Position numbers and translations under genes: made by a program
The notes under the pieces: model-generated
What the model was told of the DNA's origin: nothing
Seen by the model: only the letters and a program-made list of their open reading frames with translations
The model's database searches: none
In this document: positions 55,618 to 64,000 of the stretch, piece by piece
Position numbering within the stretch: position 1 is the first letter of the stretch
Layout: every line of letters begins with the position of its first letter
From: Aquitalea sp. LB_tupeE
Lineage (GTDB): Bacteria; Pseudomonadota; Gammaproteobacteria; Burkholderiales; Chromobacteriaceae
Reading direction: 5' to 3'
Length of the DNA: 64,000 nucleotides
NCBI RefSeq assembly: GCF_013391415.1
Contig: NZ_JACAXB010000016.1
Coordinates: forward strand, 62,001 to 126,000

Positions 55618-57114
55618 ATGAAGAACCAGTTCATTCTGGCGCTGGATCAAGGCACGACCAGTTCGCGTGCCATTCTGTTCAACCAGGCCGGCGACATCGT
55701 ATCGCTGGCGCAAAAGGAATTCCGCCAGATTTACCCCCAGCCGGGCTGGGTGGAACACGACCCGCAGGAAATCTGGGGCGGGCAGGCCGGTGTGGCTGCC
55801 GAAGCCGTGGCCAAGGCCGGTATCGATGGCCGCAGCATTGCCGCCATCGGCATTACCAACCAGCGTGAAACCACCATTGTGTGGGACCGCGAAACCGGCT
55901 TGCCGGTGTATAACGCCATCGTCTGGCAAGACCGCCGTACCGCTGCCTTTTGCGATCAGCTGAAAGAGCGCGGCCTGGCCGACACCATCCGTAACAAGAC
56001 CGGCCTGCTGGTGGATGCCTACTTCTCCGGCAGCAAGATCAAGTGGATTCTGGACAATGTGCCGGGTGCACGTGCCCGTGCCGAGGCTGGCAAGCTGGCT
56101 TTTGGTACTGTGGACAGCTGGCTGATCTGGAACTTCACCCACGGCAAGGTACACGTTACCGATGTGTCCAATGCCTCGCGCACCATGCTGTACAACATCC
56201 ACACGCTGGAGTGGGATGCTGAACTGCTGGACATCATGGGCATTCCGGCCAGCATGCTGCCGGCAGTAAAAAGCTCCAGCGAAGTATACGGTCACACCCA
56301 TGCCGCCCATCTGGGTGTGGAAATCCCGATTGCCGGCGTGGCCGGCGACCAGCAGGCGGCCTTGTTCGGCCAGCAGTGCACCCGTCCGGGCATGGTGAAG
56401 AACACCTACGGCACTGGCTGCTTCATGATGATGAATACCGGCGAACAGCCGATTGAATCCACCAACAAGCTGCTGACCACCATAGCCTGGCAAGTGGACG
56501 GCAAGGTGCATTACGCGCTGGAAGGTTCCATTTTCATTGGTGGTGCGGTGGTGAAATGGCTGCGTGACGGCCTGGGCATCATCCGCCACTCGGCGGATGT
56601 CGGCCCCTTGGCACAGGAAGTGGCCGACAGTGACGGCGTGTACCTGGTACCGGCCTTTGCCGGGCTGGGTGCGCCGCACTGGAATCAGGACGCGCGCGGC
56701 ACCATCGTCGGAGCCACGCTGGGTACCAAGGCCGCGCACATTGCCCGTGCAGCGCTGGACAGCATTGCCTACCAGACCATGGACGTGCTCAAGGCCATGG
56801 AAGCCGATGCCGGCATGGCTATTGCCGAATTGCGCGTGGATGGCGGTGCCACCGTCAACGAACTGCTGATGCAGTTCCAGTCCGACATTCTCGGCGTGGA
56901 CGTGGTACGGCCGAAGATTACCGAAACCACCGCGCTGGGCGCGGCCTATCTGGCCGGTCTGGCTGTTGGCTATTGGGCCGGGGTGGAGGACATCCAGGGC
57001 CAGTGGCAGCTGGACCGCCGCTTCCAGCAAGGCATGGCGGCGGAACAGGTAGACGCCAATGTCCGTGGCTGGGTACGCGCTGTGAATGCCGCCAAGGCCT
57101 GGGCCGACGCCTGA
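55618..57114 (+). CDS. glpK: Glycerol kinase GlpK
   Basis: 498 aa (FGGY family). '[20 protein letters not shown]' holds the phosphate loop, and '[20 protein letters not shown]', '[14 protein letters not shown]' and '[20 protein letters not shown]' are intact. It phosphorylates glycerol to glycerol 3-phosphate. AAGGAG precedes the ATG at 55618; the frame remains open for 36 codons upstream. It is first of the glpKFD run. Confidence 0.97.
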   Translation: MKNQFILALDQGTTSSRAILFNQAGDIVSLAQKEFRQIYPQPGWVEHDPQEIWGGQAGVAAEAVAKAGIDGRSIAAIGITNQRETTIVWDRETGLPVYNAIVWQDRRTAAFCDQLKERGLADTIRNKTGLLVDAYFSGSKIKWILDNVPGARARAEAGKLAFGTVDSWLIWNFTHGKVHVTDVSNASRTMLYNIHTLEWDAELLDIMGIPASMLPAVKSSSEVYGHTHAAHLGVEIPIAGVAGDQQAALFGQQCTRPGMVKNTYGTGCFMMMNTGEQPIESTNKLLTTIAWQVDGKVHYALEGSIFIGGAVVKWLRDGLGIIRHSADVGPLAQEVADSDGVYLVPAFAGLGAPHWNQDARGTIVGATLGTKAAHIARAALDSIAYQTMDVLKAMEADAGMAIAELRVDGGATVNELLMQFQSDILGVDVVRPKITETTALGAAYLAGLAVGYWAGVEDIQGQWQLDRRFQQGMAAEQVDANVRGWVRAVNAAKAWADA

Positions 57115-57354
57115 TGACCTTCCCTCGCACGGCGGCTGACCGTGCTGTCCGCGCCCATGCCCGGGGTGTGCGCAGCTGGCCTGGTGCTGCCAGCCTGGCC
57201 GTGTGAATTCCCTGTGTGATGAATGGCAGCAGCCGGAGCCGGACGACAGCAAGATCGTTCCGCCCGGGCCTGCTGCCAGTAACTGATGTCATGAAAGAGC
57301 AGCCATCAGCCAGAGTAGCCGGTGGTAGCGGGAGTCATGACGCGGAGACTCTGC

Positions 57355-58059
57355 ATGAACCCTTTGTTTGGTGAATTTATCGGAACAGCCCTGTTGGTAT
57401 TGCTGGGCAATGGCGTGGTGGCCAATGTATTGCTCAACAACACCAAGGGCCATAACAGCGGCCTGATCGTCATTGCCTTCGGCTGGGCGATGGCGGTGTT
57501 TGTCGGCGTGTTCAGCGTGGCAGCCATCAGCGGTGCCCACCTGAACCCGGCGGTCACCGTGGCGCTGGCGGTGGCTGGCAAGTTTGAATGGGCCCGCGTA
57601 CCGGGCTATGTGCTGTCGCAAATGCTGGGCGGCATGATGGGGGCGCTGCTGGTGTGGGTGATGTATCGCAAGCATTACGAAACCACCGAGTGTGCCGATT
57701 TGAAGCTGGCCACCTTCTGCACCGGCCCGGCCATTCGCAGCCTGCCGGGCAATCTGTTGTCTGAGGTGCTGGCCACCTTTGTACTGGTATTTGCCATTCT
57801 CAGCATGGTAGCCCCCAAGATGTCGTTGGGTGCGATGGATGCGCTGCCGGTGGCCTTGCTGGTGCTGGGGATCGGTGTATCGCTGGGCGGGACGACCGGC
57901 TATGCCATGAGCCCGGCGCGCGATCTGGCACCGCGCATCATGCATGCGCTGCTGCCTATTCCTGGCAAGGGCTCCAGTGACTGGGGCTATGCCTGGGTGC
58001 CGGTAGTGGGTTCCCTGCTGGGCGCTACCCTGGCGGCCGTGACCTATACCCATCTGTAA
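57355..58059 (+). CDS. glpF: Glycerol uptake facilitator GlpF with an SPA motif in loop E
   Basis: 234 aa, six membrane helices plus the two half-helices of aquaglyceroporins. The first NPA is normal (N64-P65-A66 in GAHLNPAVT), but the second is Ser-Pro-Ala (S186-P187-A188) followed by R189-D190, where E. coli GlpF has N203-P-A-R-D. The selectivity Arg (R189) is kept. It should allow glycerol entry, although the Asn-to-Ser change sits in the pore constriction. GGAGA precedes the ATG. It follows glpK by 240 bp and ends at the terminator at 58099-58123. Confidence 0.92.
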   Translation: MNPLFGEFIGTALLVLLGNGVVANVLLNNTKGHNSGLIVIAFGWAMAVFVGVFSVAAISGAHLNPAVTVALAVAGKFEWARVPGYVLSQMLGGMMGALLVWVMYRKHYETTECADLKLATFCTGPAIRSLPGNLLSEVLATFVLVFAILSMVAPKMSLGAMDALPVALLVLGIGVSLGGTTGYAMSPARDLAPRIMHALLPIPGKGSSDWGYAWVPVVGSLLGATLAAVTYTHL

Positions 58060-58098
58060 ACCTGTTGCTCCTGGTGCTCCGCCGCTGGTGGGGCCGGC

Positions 58099-58123
58099 AA
58101 GCCACCTGCGGGTGGCTTTTTTT
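58099..58123 (+). terminator. Terminator of glpF
   Basis: AAGCCACC, 3-nt loop, GGGTGGC, TTTTTTT. Confidence 0.85.
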
Positions 58124-58240
58124 ACGTCTGCCGCATGGTGGACCCTTACGAATGGCTGCGGGAGACATCTGCCAATAGCAGGCTGAATGGAATGAGAAAC
58201 AAAGATTGTTGTGGCCAATACGCACATTGCGGCGCACAAA

Positions 58241-58293
58241 ACGAACATAAACGAACATTCTGTGTTGAATTAAACTTCGTATGCTTCTATGCT
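58241..58293 (+). promoter_or_regulatory. glpD promoter with two GlpR-like boxes
   Basis: ACGAACAT at 58241-58248 and 58251-58258 (10-bp centre distance, direct orientation), then TTGAAT (58265-58270), 17-bp spacer and TATGCT (58288-58293). GlpR (DeoR family) recognises ATGTTCG/CGAACAT half-sites in E. coli. The boxes lie just upstream of the -35 element. Confidence 0.65.
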
Positions 58294-58377
58294 AGACAGC
58301 ATCAACAAGCAGAATCCGCCTTCTTGCCCTGTAGCAACAGGCGCAGGCCGGATACAGACAAGACCGAGGATTGCACT

Positions 58378-59913
58378 GTGAAACTCTATGACCTGATGGT
58401 GATTGGCGGCGGTATCAATGGTGCCGGTATCGCACGTGATGCAGCAGGCCGTGGCCTGTCGGTACTGCTATGCGAGAAGGACGATCTGGCCGCGCATACC
58501 TCGTCGGCCAGCACCAAGCTGATTCATGGCGGCCTGCGCTATCTGGAATATTACGAGTTCGGCCTGGTGCGCAAGGCGCTGCAAGAGCGCGAAGTATTGC
58601 TCAAGGCCGCACCGCATATCATCTGGCCGCTGCGTTTTGTCATGCCGCACGACCAGGCCCAGCGTCCGGAATGGATGATTCGCTGCGGGCTGTTCCTGTA
58701 CGACCACCTGGCCCGGCGCGAAGTACTGCCCGGCTCGGAAACCATCAGCTTTGCCAAGCACCCGTCCGGCGCGCCGCTCAAAGCGGCCTTCAAGCGCGGT
58801 TTTGTCTATTCCGATGGCTGGGTGCAGGATGCCAGGCTGGTGGTACTCAATGCCATGGCGGCAGCCGAACATGGCGCGCGCATTGTCACCCGTACCGCCT
58901 GTGTGGCGGCGCGGCGCGAAGGCGAAAACTGGCTGTGCACCTTGCAACACGAAGATGGCCGTCAGGAGCAGGTGAGGGCGCGCGCCGTGGTGAATGCCGC
59001 CGGGCCCTGGGTGGAAAGCCTGCTGAAAGACACCTTGCAGCTGCCGTCGCCCAAGTCCATCCGTCTGGTGAAAGGCAGCCATATTGTGGTGAAAAAGCTG
59101 TTTGATCACCCCTATGCCTATATTTTCCAGAACCCGGACAAACGCATCATCTTTGCCATTCCCTACGAAAACGACTTCACCCTGATCGGCACCACCGATG
59201 TGGAATACCACGGCGACCCGGGCCGCGTGCAGATTGATGCCGACGAAGTGGACTACCTGTGCCGCATGAGCAATCGCTACTTCAATAGCCAGATTGGCCC
59301 GGACGACGTGCTGAGCACTTACTCTGGCGTGCGCCCGTTGCTGGACGACGAAGCCAGCAATGCCTCCAGCGTGACCCGCGATTATTCGCTGGAGCTGGAC
59401 AGCAATGGCGCGCCGATGCTGTCGGTGTTTGGTGGCAAGATCACCACCTACCGCAAGCTGGCAGAAGAAGCCGTCGACCGCCTGGCACCACTGCTGGGCA
59501 ATCACCGACCTACCTGGACAGCCGGTGTGCCACTGCCCGGTGGCGACATGCCGAATGCCGATGCGGCGGCTTTCCTGGCGGACAGCCAGCAGCGCTATCC
59601 ATGGCTACCTGCTGCCCTGGTGCAGCGTTATGTTAAAAGCTACGGCACGCGGCTGCATACGCTGATCGGCAGTGCCCGCAGCCTGGCCGACCTGGGCGCG
59701 GAAGTACTGCCCGGCGTGTATGAAGCCGAATTGAGTTATCTGGTGGATCAGGAATGGGCCACCAGTGCCGAGGACATCCTGTGGCGACGCAGCAAGCTGC
59801 GTCTGCATCTGCCGGCCAATGCCAGTGCCGTGCTGACTGACTGGCTGGCCCGTTACGGTCAGCGTGCCGTGCAGCCGGACAGCACAGCAGTGCACAGCGC
59901 CCAGCCGGGCTAA
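58378..59913 (+). CDS. glpD: Aerobic glycerol-3-phosphate dehydrogenase GlpD (GTG start)
   Basis: 511 aa. The FAD-binding Rossmann motif MVIGGGINGAGIARDAAGRG is at the N-terminus, STKLIHGGLRYLEYYEFG follows, and the C-terminal DAO_C domain is complete. It oxidises glycerol 3-phosphate to dihydroxyacetone phosphate, passing electrons to quinone. GTG at 58378 is preceded by GAGGA (58366-58370); the frame is open for 81 codons upstream without coding character. It completes the glycerol route started by glpF and glpK. Confidence 0.95.
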   Translation: MKLYDLMVIGGGINGAGIARDAAGRGLSVLLCEKDDLAAHTSSASTKLIHGGLRYLEYYEFGLVRKALQEREVLLKAAPHIIWPLRFVMPHDQAQRPEWMIRCGLFLYDHLARREVLPGSETISFAKHPSGAPLKAAFKRGFVYSDGWVQDARLVVLNAMAAAEHGARIVTRTACVAARREGENWLCTLQHEDGRQEQVRARAVVNAAGPWVESLLKDTLQLPSPKSIRLVKGSHIVVKKLFDHPYAYIFQNPDKRIIFAIPYENDFTLIGTTDVEYHGDPGRVQIDADEVDYLCRMSNRYFNSQIGPDDVLSTYSGVRPLLDDEASNASSVTRDYSLELDSNGAPMLSVFGGKITTYRKLAEEAVDRLAPLLGNHRPTWTAGVPLPGGDMPNADAAAFLADSQQRYPWLPAALVQRYVKSYGTRLHTLIGSARSLADLGAEVLPGVYEAELSYLVDQEWATSAEDILWRRSKLRLHLPANASAVLTDWLARYGQRAVQPDSTAVHSAQPG

Positions 59914-59976
59914 GCCTCACGATTTGTTGTGGTCGTATCTTGTTGTATCAGGGCTTGCGCCCATCTCCTCCCGTAG

Positions 59977-60006
59977 GCCCCACCCACCCCGGTGGGGCAT
60001 TTTTTT
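59977..60006 (+). terminator. Terminator of glpD
   Basis: GCCCCACC, 6-nt loop, GGTGGGGC, then A and TTTTTT. Confidence 0.88.
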
Positions 60007-60052
60007 GCGTGACCCTTTACGCAGCCCCACTGCGTGCCGCTACCATAGCCGG

Positions 60053-60787
60053 ATGTCCCGCCATGACGACCTGCTGCTGGAGCTGCGCAGTTACCAGCAG
60101 GAAAGCCATCAGCATCAGCATGATTACCATCAGCTGGTGTTGCCCGCGCATGGCTGCCTGGAGCTGGATGTCGAGGGCCGTGGCGGGCTGGTGCAGGCCG
60201 GGCAACTGGCGGTGATTGCCGCAGGTAACAGCCATGGCTTTGCCGCACCGGGTGACAATGCCTTCGTGGTGGCCAATGTTCCGGCCACGCTGGCACCGCA
60301 TCTGGCCAGCCTGCCAGCCTTTTTGCCGCTGGATGCCAGCATGCTGGCTTATGTGGAATTCCTGCGCGCCGAGTTGTCCCGTCCGGCAGCGGCAGCACAC
60401 AGCCGACGGCAAATGCTGCTGTTGCTCACCCAGTTGCTGGCCGAGCGGGCTGGTGTAACCGCACAGCTTGACCGACGCGTGGCCGCTGCCCGCGCCGTGC
60501 TGGATGCGCGCTTTGACGAAGACATCAGCCTGGCGCAGCTGGCGAGTGCCGCCCACCTGAGCGTGCGCCAGCTGTCGGAGCTGTTCCGCCGTCAACTGGG
60601 CATGAGTCCCGGCCAGTACCAGCTGGAGCAGCGCATGCAGCATGGCTGGCTGTTGCTGGAGCAGGGCAGCTTGCCGGTGCAGCAGGTGGCCGAGCAATGC
60701 GGCTATGCCAGCCTGTCCGCCTTCAGCGACCGCTTCCGCCGACATTTCGGCATCGCACCCAGCCATTTCCGCCATCCGGCCAAATAA
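60053..60787 (+). CDS. AraC family transcriptional regulator
   Basis: 244 aa. An N-terminal cupin-like effector domain (about residues 1-120) precedes the double helix-turn-helix AraC domain (about 155-240; 'EDISLAQLASAAHLSVRQLS' and 'LPVQQVAEQCGYASLSAFSD'). It probably controls the EamA exporter 74 bp downstream, or itself. The ATG at 60053 is chosen by domain length; the frame is open much further upstream. Confidence 0.87.
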   Translation: MSRHDDLLLELRSYQQESHQHQHDYHQLVLPAHGCLELDVEGRGGLVQAGQLAVIAAGNSHGFAAPGDNAFVVANVPATLAPHLASLPAFLPLDASMLAYVEFLRAELSRPAAAAHSRRQMLLLLTQLLAERAGVTAQLDRRVAAARAVLDARFDEDISLAQLASAAHLSVRQLSELFRRQLGMSPGQYQLEQRMQHGWLLLEQGSLPVQQVAEQCGYASLSAFSDRFRRHFGIAPSHFRHPAK

Positions 60788-60861
60788 GCCCGCCAGCCCG
60801 GCAAAGCCGCTGCATGCCAGCTTGCCTACACTGCGGTTTTGCTTGTCTGAAAGTATTGCCC

Positions 60862-61725
60862 ATGCTTACCCGTCACCAGGCTACCTTGATCGGCAGCCTG
60901 TCCATCCTGCTATGGGGCAGCCTTGCGCTGCTCACCCGGCTGACTGCCGGGGTGTTTCCGCCCTTTCAGCTATTGGCCATGACCTTTGCGCTGGCCTTCG
61001 GCCTGATGCTGGGAAAATGGCTGCGCGCCGGCCAGTCGCCGCTTGTCTTTCTACGCCAGCCGCCCTTGGCCTGGGCCTTGGGAGTGGGGGGTCTGTTCGG
61101 ATATCACTTTTGCTATTTTCTGGCCATGCGGCTGGCCCCGGCGGTACAGGTCAGCCTGCTGGCCTATTTGTGGCCGCTGCTGATTATGCTGTTTTCCGCC
61201 TTGCTGCCCGGTCATCGCCTGTCACGCTGGCATCTGTTGGGCGGCTTGCTGGCACTGGGCGGCTGCTGGTTGTTGCTGGGCGGCCGGCAGGGTGGTTTTT
61301 CCAGCCAGTATTTACCAGGCTATCTGATGGCCTTGCTGTGTGCGCTGATCTGGTCGCTGTACTCGGTGGCCAGTCGGCTGGTGGCACAAGTGCCGACCGA
61401 TGCGGTGGGCTGGTTCTGTGCCTCAACTGCTTTATTGGCAGGCCTGTGTCATCTGTACGGGGAGATCACGGTATGGACTGCTCCGTGGACGGCCTGGCTG
61501 GGCGTGCTGGCGCTGGGGCTGGGGCCGGTGGGCATTGCCTTCTTCACTTGGGATATCGGCATGAAGCAGGGCAATCTGCCGCTGCTGGGGGGGCTGTCCT
61601 ACGCTGCACCGCTGATTTCCACGTTATTGCTGCTGGGCGCAGGCCTGGCCACGCCCAGCTGGAGCCTGTTGCTGGCTTGCCTGGCCATCATCGGCGGGGC
61701 GGGCTTGGCTGCACGGGCTGGCTAA
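60862..61725 (+). CDS. EamA family DMT transporter, YddG-like
   Basis: 287 aa with ten hydrophobic helices. 'QATLIGSLSILLWGSLALLT' and 'TWDIGMKQGNLPLLGGLSYA' resemble E. coli YddG, an exporter of aromatic amino acids and other metabolites. Immediately downstream of the AraC regulator and probably under its control. Confidence 0.83.
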   Translation: MLTRHQATLIGSLSILLWGSLALLTRLTAGVFPPFQLLAMTFALAFGLMLGKWLRAGQSPLVFLRQPPLAWALGVGGLFGYHFCYFLAMRLAPAVQVSLLAYLWPLLIMLFSALLPGHRLSRWHLLGGLLALGGCWLLLGGRQGGFSSQYLPGYLMALLCALIWSLYSVASRLVAQVPTDAVGWFCASTALLAGLCHLYGEITVWTAPWTAWLGVLALGLGPVGIAFFTWDIGMKQGNLPLLGGLSYAAPLISTLLLLGAGLATPSWSLLLACLAIIGGAGLAARAG

Positions 61726-61734
61726 GTGTTTGTC

Positions 61735-62340
61735 TTAGCGGCAGGCCAGCAGCACGGCTACCCCCAGCATGATGCTGCCCGAGCCACGGTCGATATTGGC
61801 CTTGGCACGCGGGGAGCGGAACAGCGCCCGGCTGGCTTCTGCCAGCAGGCCATAAACTAGAGTGATCAGCAGCATGGTGGCAATGATGATGCCGCATAGC
61901 AGCAAGTAACTGCCAAGGCCAATACTGGCCAGCGGTATCACATTCGGCAGCAAGGCCATGTAAAAGGCCAGCGCCAGCGGATTGGACAGGGTCATGGCTA
62001 TGCCTAGGCCGAATTCCAGCGATGGTTTGCCCAAGCTGGCTTCTGCGGCGGCCAGTACCTTGCCTGCCTTGCGCCATTTGTTGATGCCCAGCCACAGCAA
62101 ATAGCCGACACCGGCCCATTTCAGCAATACAAAAGCCGGCCCCAGTACATGCAGCAGCATGGCCAGGCCTAACACCGCCGTGGTCAGCATCAGCAGTTTA
62201 CCGCTGATGATGCCGGCGGCCAGCGGCAGACTGGAACGCATGCCGTGGCTGAGCGAACGCGACAGCAGCGCGGCAATTTCCGGGCCGGGAACCGCAGCTG
62301 AACTGGCAAATGCCAGGAAAAACAACAGGTAGTGGCTCAT
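61735..62340 (-). CDS. LysE family exporter
   Basis: 201 aa with six hydrophobic segments. 'FASSAAVPGPEIAALLSRSL' is the PGP box and 'LGIAMTLSNPLALAFYMALL' the second block. Substrate unknown. It converges with the YddG-like gene, with only 9 bp between their stops. The peroxiredoxin gene lies upstream on the same strand. Confidence 0.87.
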   Translation of the reverse strand: MSHYLLFFLAFASSAAVPGPEIAALLSRSLSHGMRSSLPLAAGIISGKLLMLTTAVLGLAMLLHVLGPAFVLLKWAGVGYLLWLGINKWRKAGKVLAAAEASLGKPSLEFGLGIAMTLSNPLALAFYMALLPNVIPLASIGLGSYLLLCGIIIATMLLITLVYGLLAEASRALFRSPRAKANIDRGSGSIMLGVAVLLACR

Positions 62341-62365
62341 CGCTGCTCCGTTACCAGATTCGCCC

Positions 62366-62914
62366 TCAGTGACCCGCCGCTTTCCAGGCTTCCAGTGCTT
62401 TGAGCGTATTGCTGACGTGCTGGTTGGGGTCCATGGCGTTATAGCTGTACCAGACTTTATGGTCCGGTGTGATGACGTAGGAAACGCGGCTGGCGTAGCT
62501 GGTGCCGGGAATCATCACCGCGTCGTAGGCTTTCATGATCTTGCGATCCTTGTCCGCCGCCACCGGGAATTTGCTGCGACATTCGGACACGGAAAAGCGT
62601 TGCAGCTTTTCGATGTCGTCGCCGGACACGCCAATCACCGTGGCGCCCAGCGCCTTGAACTTGTCGGTAGCTTCGGCAAACAGGTGGGCCTCCACCGTGC
62701 AGCCGCTGGTAAATGCCGCCGGGTAGAAGTACAGCACCACCGGGCCATGGCTCAGGGCCTCGTTCAGCGAGTACTGAAAGCGTTTGCCGCCCAGCGAGGC
62801 TTCGGTGCTGAAGTCGCTGGCCGGGGCACCTTTGCTCAGTTCGGCCTGGGCCGTTGTGGCCAGCAGCAGGGCGGACAGGCCGATGGACAGAGTGTGGCGG
62901 GTGAATGCAGACAT
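62366..62914 (-). CDS. Exported peroxiredoxin of the PrxQ/AhpC-TSA type
   Basis: 182 aa with a signal peptide (...LLATTAQA, cleavage near residue 24), so it acts in the periplasm. The peroxidatic Cys72 is in YPAAFTSGCTVEAHLF. Cys112 in SVSECRSKF is the likely resolving residue. Reducing partner unknown. The ATG at 62914 follows GAGGAG; the longer frame to 63037 is read from a repeated element and is not real. Confidence 0.9.
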   Translation of the reverse strand: MSAFTRHTLSIGLSALLLATTAQAELSKGAPASDFSTEASLGGKRFQYSLNEALSHGPVVLYFYPAAFTSGCTVEAHLFAEATDKFKALGATVIGVSGDDIEKLQRFSVSECRSKFPVAADKDRKIMKAYDAVMIPGTSYASRVSYVITPDHKVWYSYNAMDPNQHVSNTLKALEAWKAAGH

Positions 62915-62988
62915 GGGTGGCTCCTCAACATTCGGGCGGTAACAGGTTTTGTCAGGCGGCTGCGCCAGAGGTTCGCTCAGCGCAGCTA

Positions 62989-63042
62989 ACAAAATCTCGT
63001 AGAGAATCCGGGTCAGGCAGTACAGCGAGTACGGCAAGGCGG
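62989..63042. repeat. Neisseriales-type intergenic repeat, copy B
   Basis: On the - strand CTTGCCGTACTCGCTGTACT (63018-63037) and further matches to copy A (41724-41817). It lies in the gap between the peroxiredoxin gene and the glpR stop. Confidence 0.5.
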
Positions 63043-63056
63043 CTTTTTAGCGGGTC

Positions 63057-63821
63057 TCAGTCGGCGACAAACAGCTGGGTGCCCGCTTCGGCAATCACCG
63101 CCTGCATTTCCGGCGGCACCGGCTTGTCGGTAAACAGCGCATGCACCTGCGACAGATGGCCCAGTTCCACCAGCGCCGGGCGGCCGAACTTGGAATGGTC
63201 TGCCGCCAGCAGCACCTGGCGCGATTGCTGGATGATGGCTTCCGAAGTGCGTACTTCACGATAGTCGTAATCGCGCAGCACGCCATCGTTTTCGATGCTG
63301 GAAATGCCGATGATGCCGTAATCCACCTTGAACTGGCGGATCAGCTGCACCGTGGCTTCGCCGGTGATACCACGGTCGCGCTTGCGCAGCACGCCACCCA
63401 GCACGATGACCTCGCAATCCGGGTAATCGGCCATCATGTCGGCCACGTGCAGGTTGTTGGTGATCACCCGCAGGCCGCGGTGGCGGTGCAACGCCTTGGC
63501 CACTTCCTCGGTGGTGGTGCCGATATTGATGAACAGGGACGCATTGTCGGGAATCTGCCTGGCCAGCAGCGCGGCCAGACGGCGCTTTTCCTCGATGCAC
63601 AGCACCTGCCGGGCGTTGTAGGCCACGTTTTCCACGCTGGACAGCACACTGGCACCGCCGTGATAGCGCTGCAACAGCTGGTGTTCCGCCATCAGCGCAA
63701 TGTCGCGGCGTATGGTCTGGTGGGTGACGCCAAAATGGGCGGCCAGCTTTTCCACGGTGACATAGCTTTCGCGATGGACGATGCCCAGCAGTTCTTGCTG
63801 GCGCTGATTGAGAATGATCAT
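63057..63821 (-). CDS. glpR: Glycerol-3-phosphate regulon repressor GlpR (DeoR family)
   Basis: 254 aa. A DeoR N-terminal helix-turn-helix (about residues 6-60; 'VTVEKLAAHFGVTHQTIRRD') and the DeoR sugar-sensing C-terminal domain (LFINIGTTTEEVAKALHRHR, 'VDYGIIGISSIENDGVLRDY') identify GlpR. It should repress glpKFD until glycerol 3-phosphate is present. It lies 4.2 kb from the glpD promoter boxes. The ATG at 63821 matches the family start (MIILNQRQQELL). Confidence 0.9.
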   Translation of the reverse strand: MIILNQRQQELLGIVHRESYVTVEKLAAHFGVTHQTIRRDIALMAEHQLLQRYHGGASVLSSVENVAYNARQVLCIEEKRRLAALLARQIPDNASLFINIGTTTEEVAKALHRHRGLRVITNNLHVADMMADYPDCEVIVLGGVLRKRDRGITGEATVQLIRQFKVDYGIIGISSIENDGVLRDYDYREVRTSEAIIQQSRQVLLAADHSKFGRPALVELGHLSQVHALFTDKPVPPEMQAVIAEAGTQLFVAD

Positions 63822-63919
63822 GGTGGCGGGTCGTTTGTCAGTATGCTGCGGTGTTGGAGGCTGTCTGATTCTACATGAGCGGCGCATTTCGCCAAATGCT
63901 GTCGGCTTGTGCGGTGGCT

Positions 63920-64000
63920 TCAATCCAGTCGGCGCAAGCGGCGGCGGAAGGCGTCGGCCATGCTCAGTTGGCGCGGGCCGGGCAGGATGCGGAAGTTTTC
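63920..64000 (-). CDS. Unidentified gene, C-terminal fragment
   Basis: The last 26 codons before the stop at 63920-63922 encode ENFRILPGPRQLSMADAFRR and six more residues; the rest is outside the window. Too short to identify. It lies upstream of glpR on the same strand, so could be cotranscribed. Confidence 0.45.
   Translation of the reverse strand, partial: ENFRILPGPRQLSMADAFRRRLRRLD

Noticed and set aside
55330-57250. 641-codon open frame antisense to glpK
   Set aside because: Shadow of glpK in the complementary strand.
62915-63037. N-terminal extension of the peroxiredoxin starting MPYSLYC
   Set aside because: It reads through an intergenic repeat; the signal peptide and ribosome binding site place the start at 62914.

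Overview
The window is a GC-rich bacterial chromosome segment with dense short-gap operons and simple GC-hairpin/T-tract terminators. Gene content points to a betaproteobacterium of the Neisseriales (Chromobacteriaceae-like: Chromobacterium, Aquitalea, Vogesella and relatives): pyrBI with a zinc-binding regulatory chain, RlhA, a fused indolepyruvate ferredoxin oxidoreductase, a HutC-IGUH histidine pathway, and short intergenic repeats resembling a family I recall from Neisseria. The taxonomic call is inference. No tRNA, rRNA, CRISPR array, prophage or insertion sequence was seen.

Layout: 0-0.4 kb, partial isoaspartyl methyltransferase family gene. 0.5-2.7 kb, TPP riboswitch and thiC. 2.65-3.04 kb, a gap with five exact DnaA boxes. 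3-7.3 kb, GNAT, EthD, YcaQ-like glycosylase, DUF2789 and a chemoreceptor. 7.6-10.5 kb, rlhA, a Cys-cluster protein and a YdcZ-type transporter. 10.6-12.1 kb, three exported small proteins. 12.3-17.3 kb, VF530, gstA, MazG-like pyrophosphohydrolase, sirtuin, MscS, HD-GYP, YkgJ. 17.5-20.3 kb, dCache chemoreceptor and LysE exporter. 20.4-22.0 kb, pyrBI behind a probable leader-peptide attenuator. 22.2-28 kb, MnaT-like acetyltransferase, NYN/OST-HTH protein, small ORF and the 1158-aa ferredoxin oxidoreductase. 28-35.5 kb, RarD, a four-gene run (GNAT, methyltransferase-TPR, AlaX-like, GFA), a DMT transporter, gmhA, inositol-phosphatase family, rsmE. 35.5-39.4 kb, an unexplained gap, a zinc-ribbon-like protein, a mutarotase, hutC, uppP. 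39.5-45.3 kb, hutIGUH. 45.3-53.5 kb, transporters, an XRE-cupin regulator, DUF2059, hydrolases and sbp. 53.6-64 kb, pyk, glpK, glpF, glpD, an AraC regulator, exporters, a peroxiredoxin, glpR and a partial gene.

The most striking signal is not a gene. Five exact copies of the 14-bp ParB/parS palindrome GTTTCACGTGAAAC lie at 305, 9994, 13508, 37123 and 43795, with one single-mismatch copy (24884) and one symmetric variant of the type I recall from Pseudomonas (54613). Together with the DnaA-box cluster at 2.67-3.03 kb, this suggests that the window is part of the origin-proximal centromere region. Three of the five exact sites lie inside coding sequence.

Two catabolic systems are largely complete: histidine to glutamate (HutC repressor, HutH, HutU, HutI, HutG) with a 16-bp palindrome over the hutI promoter, and glycerol uptake and oxidation (GlpF, GlpK, GlpD, GlpR) with repeated ACGAACAT boxes before glpD. 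Exporters are numerous: three LysE-type, four EamA-type and one YdcZ-type.
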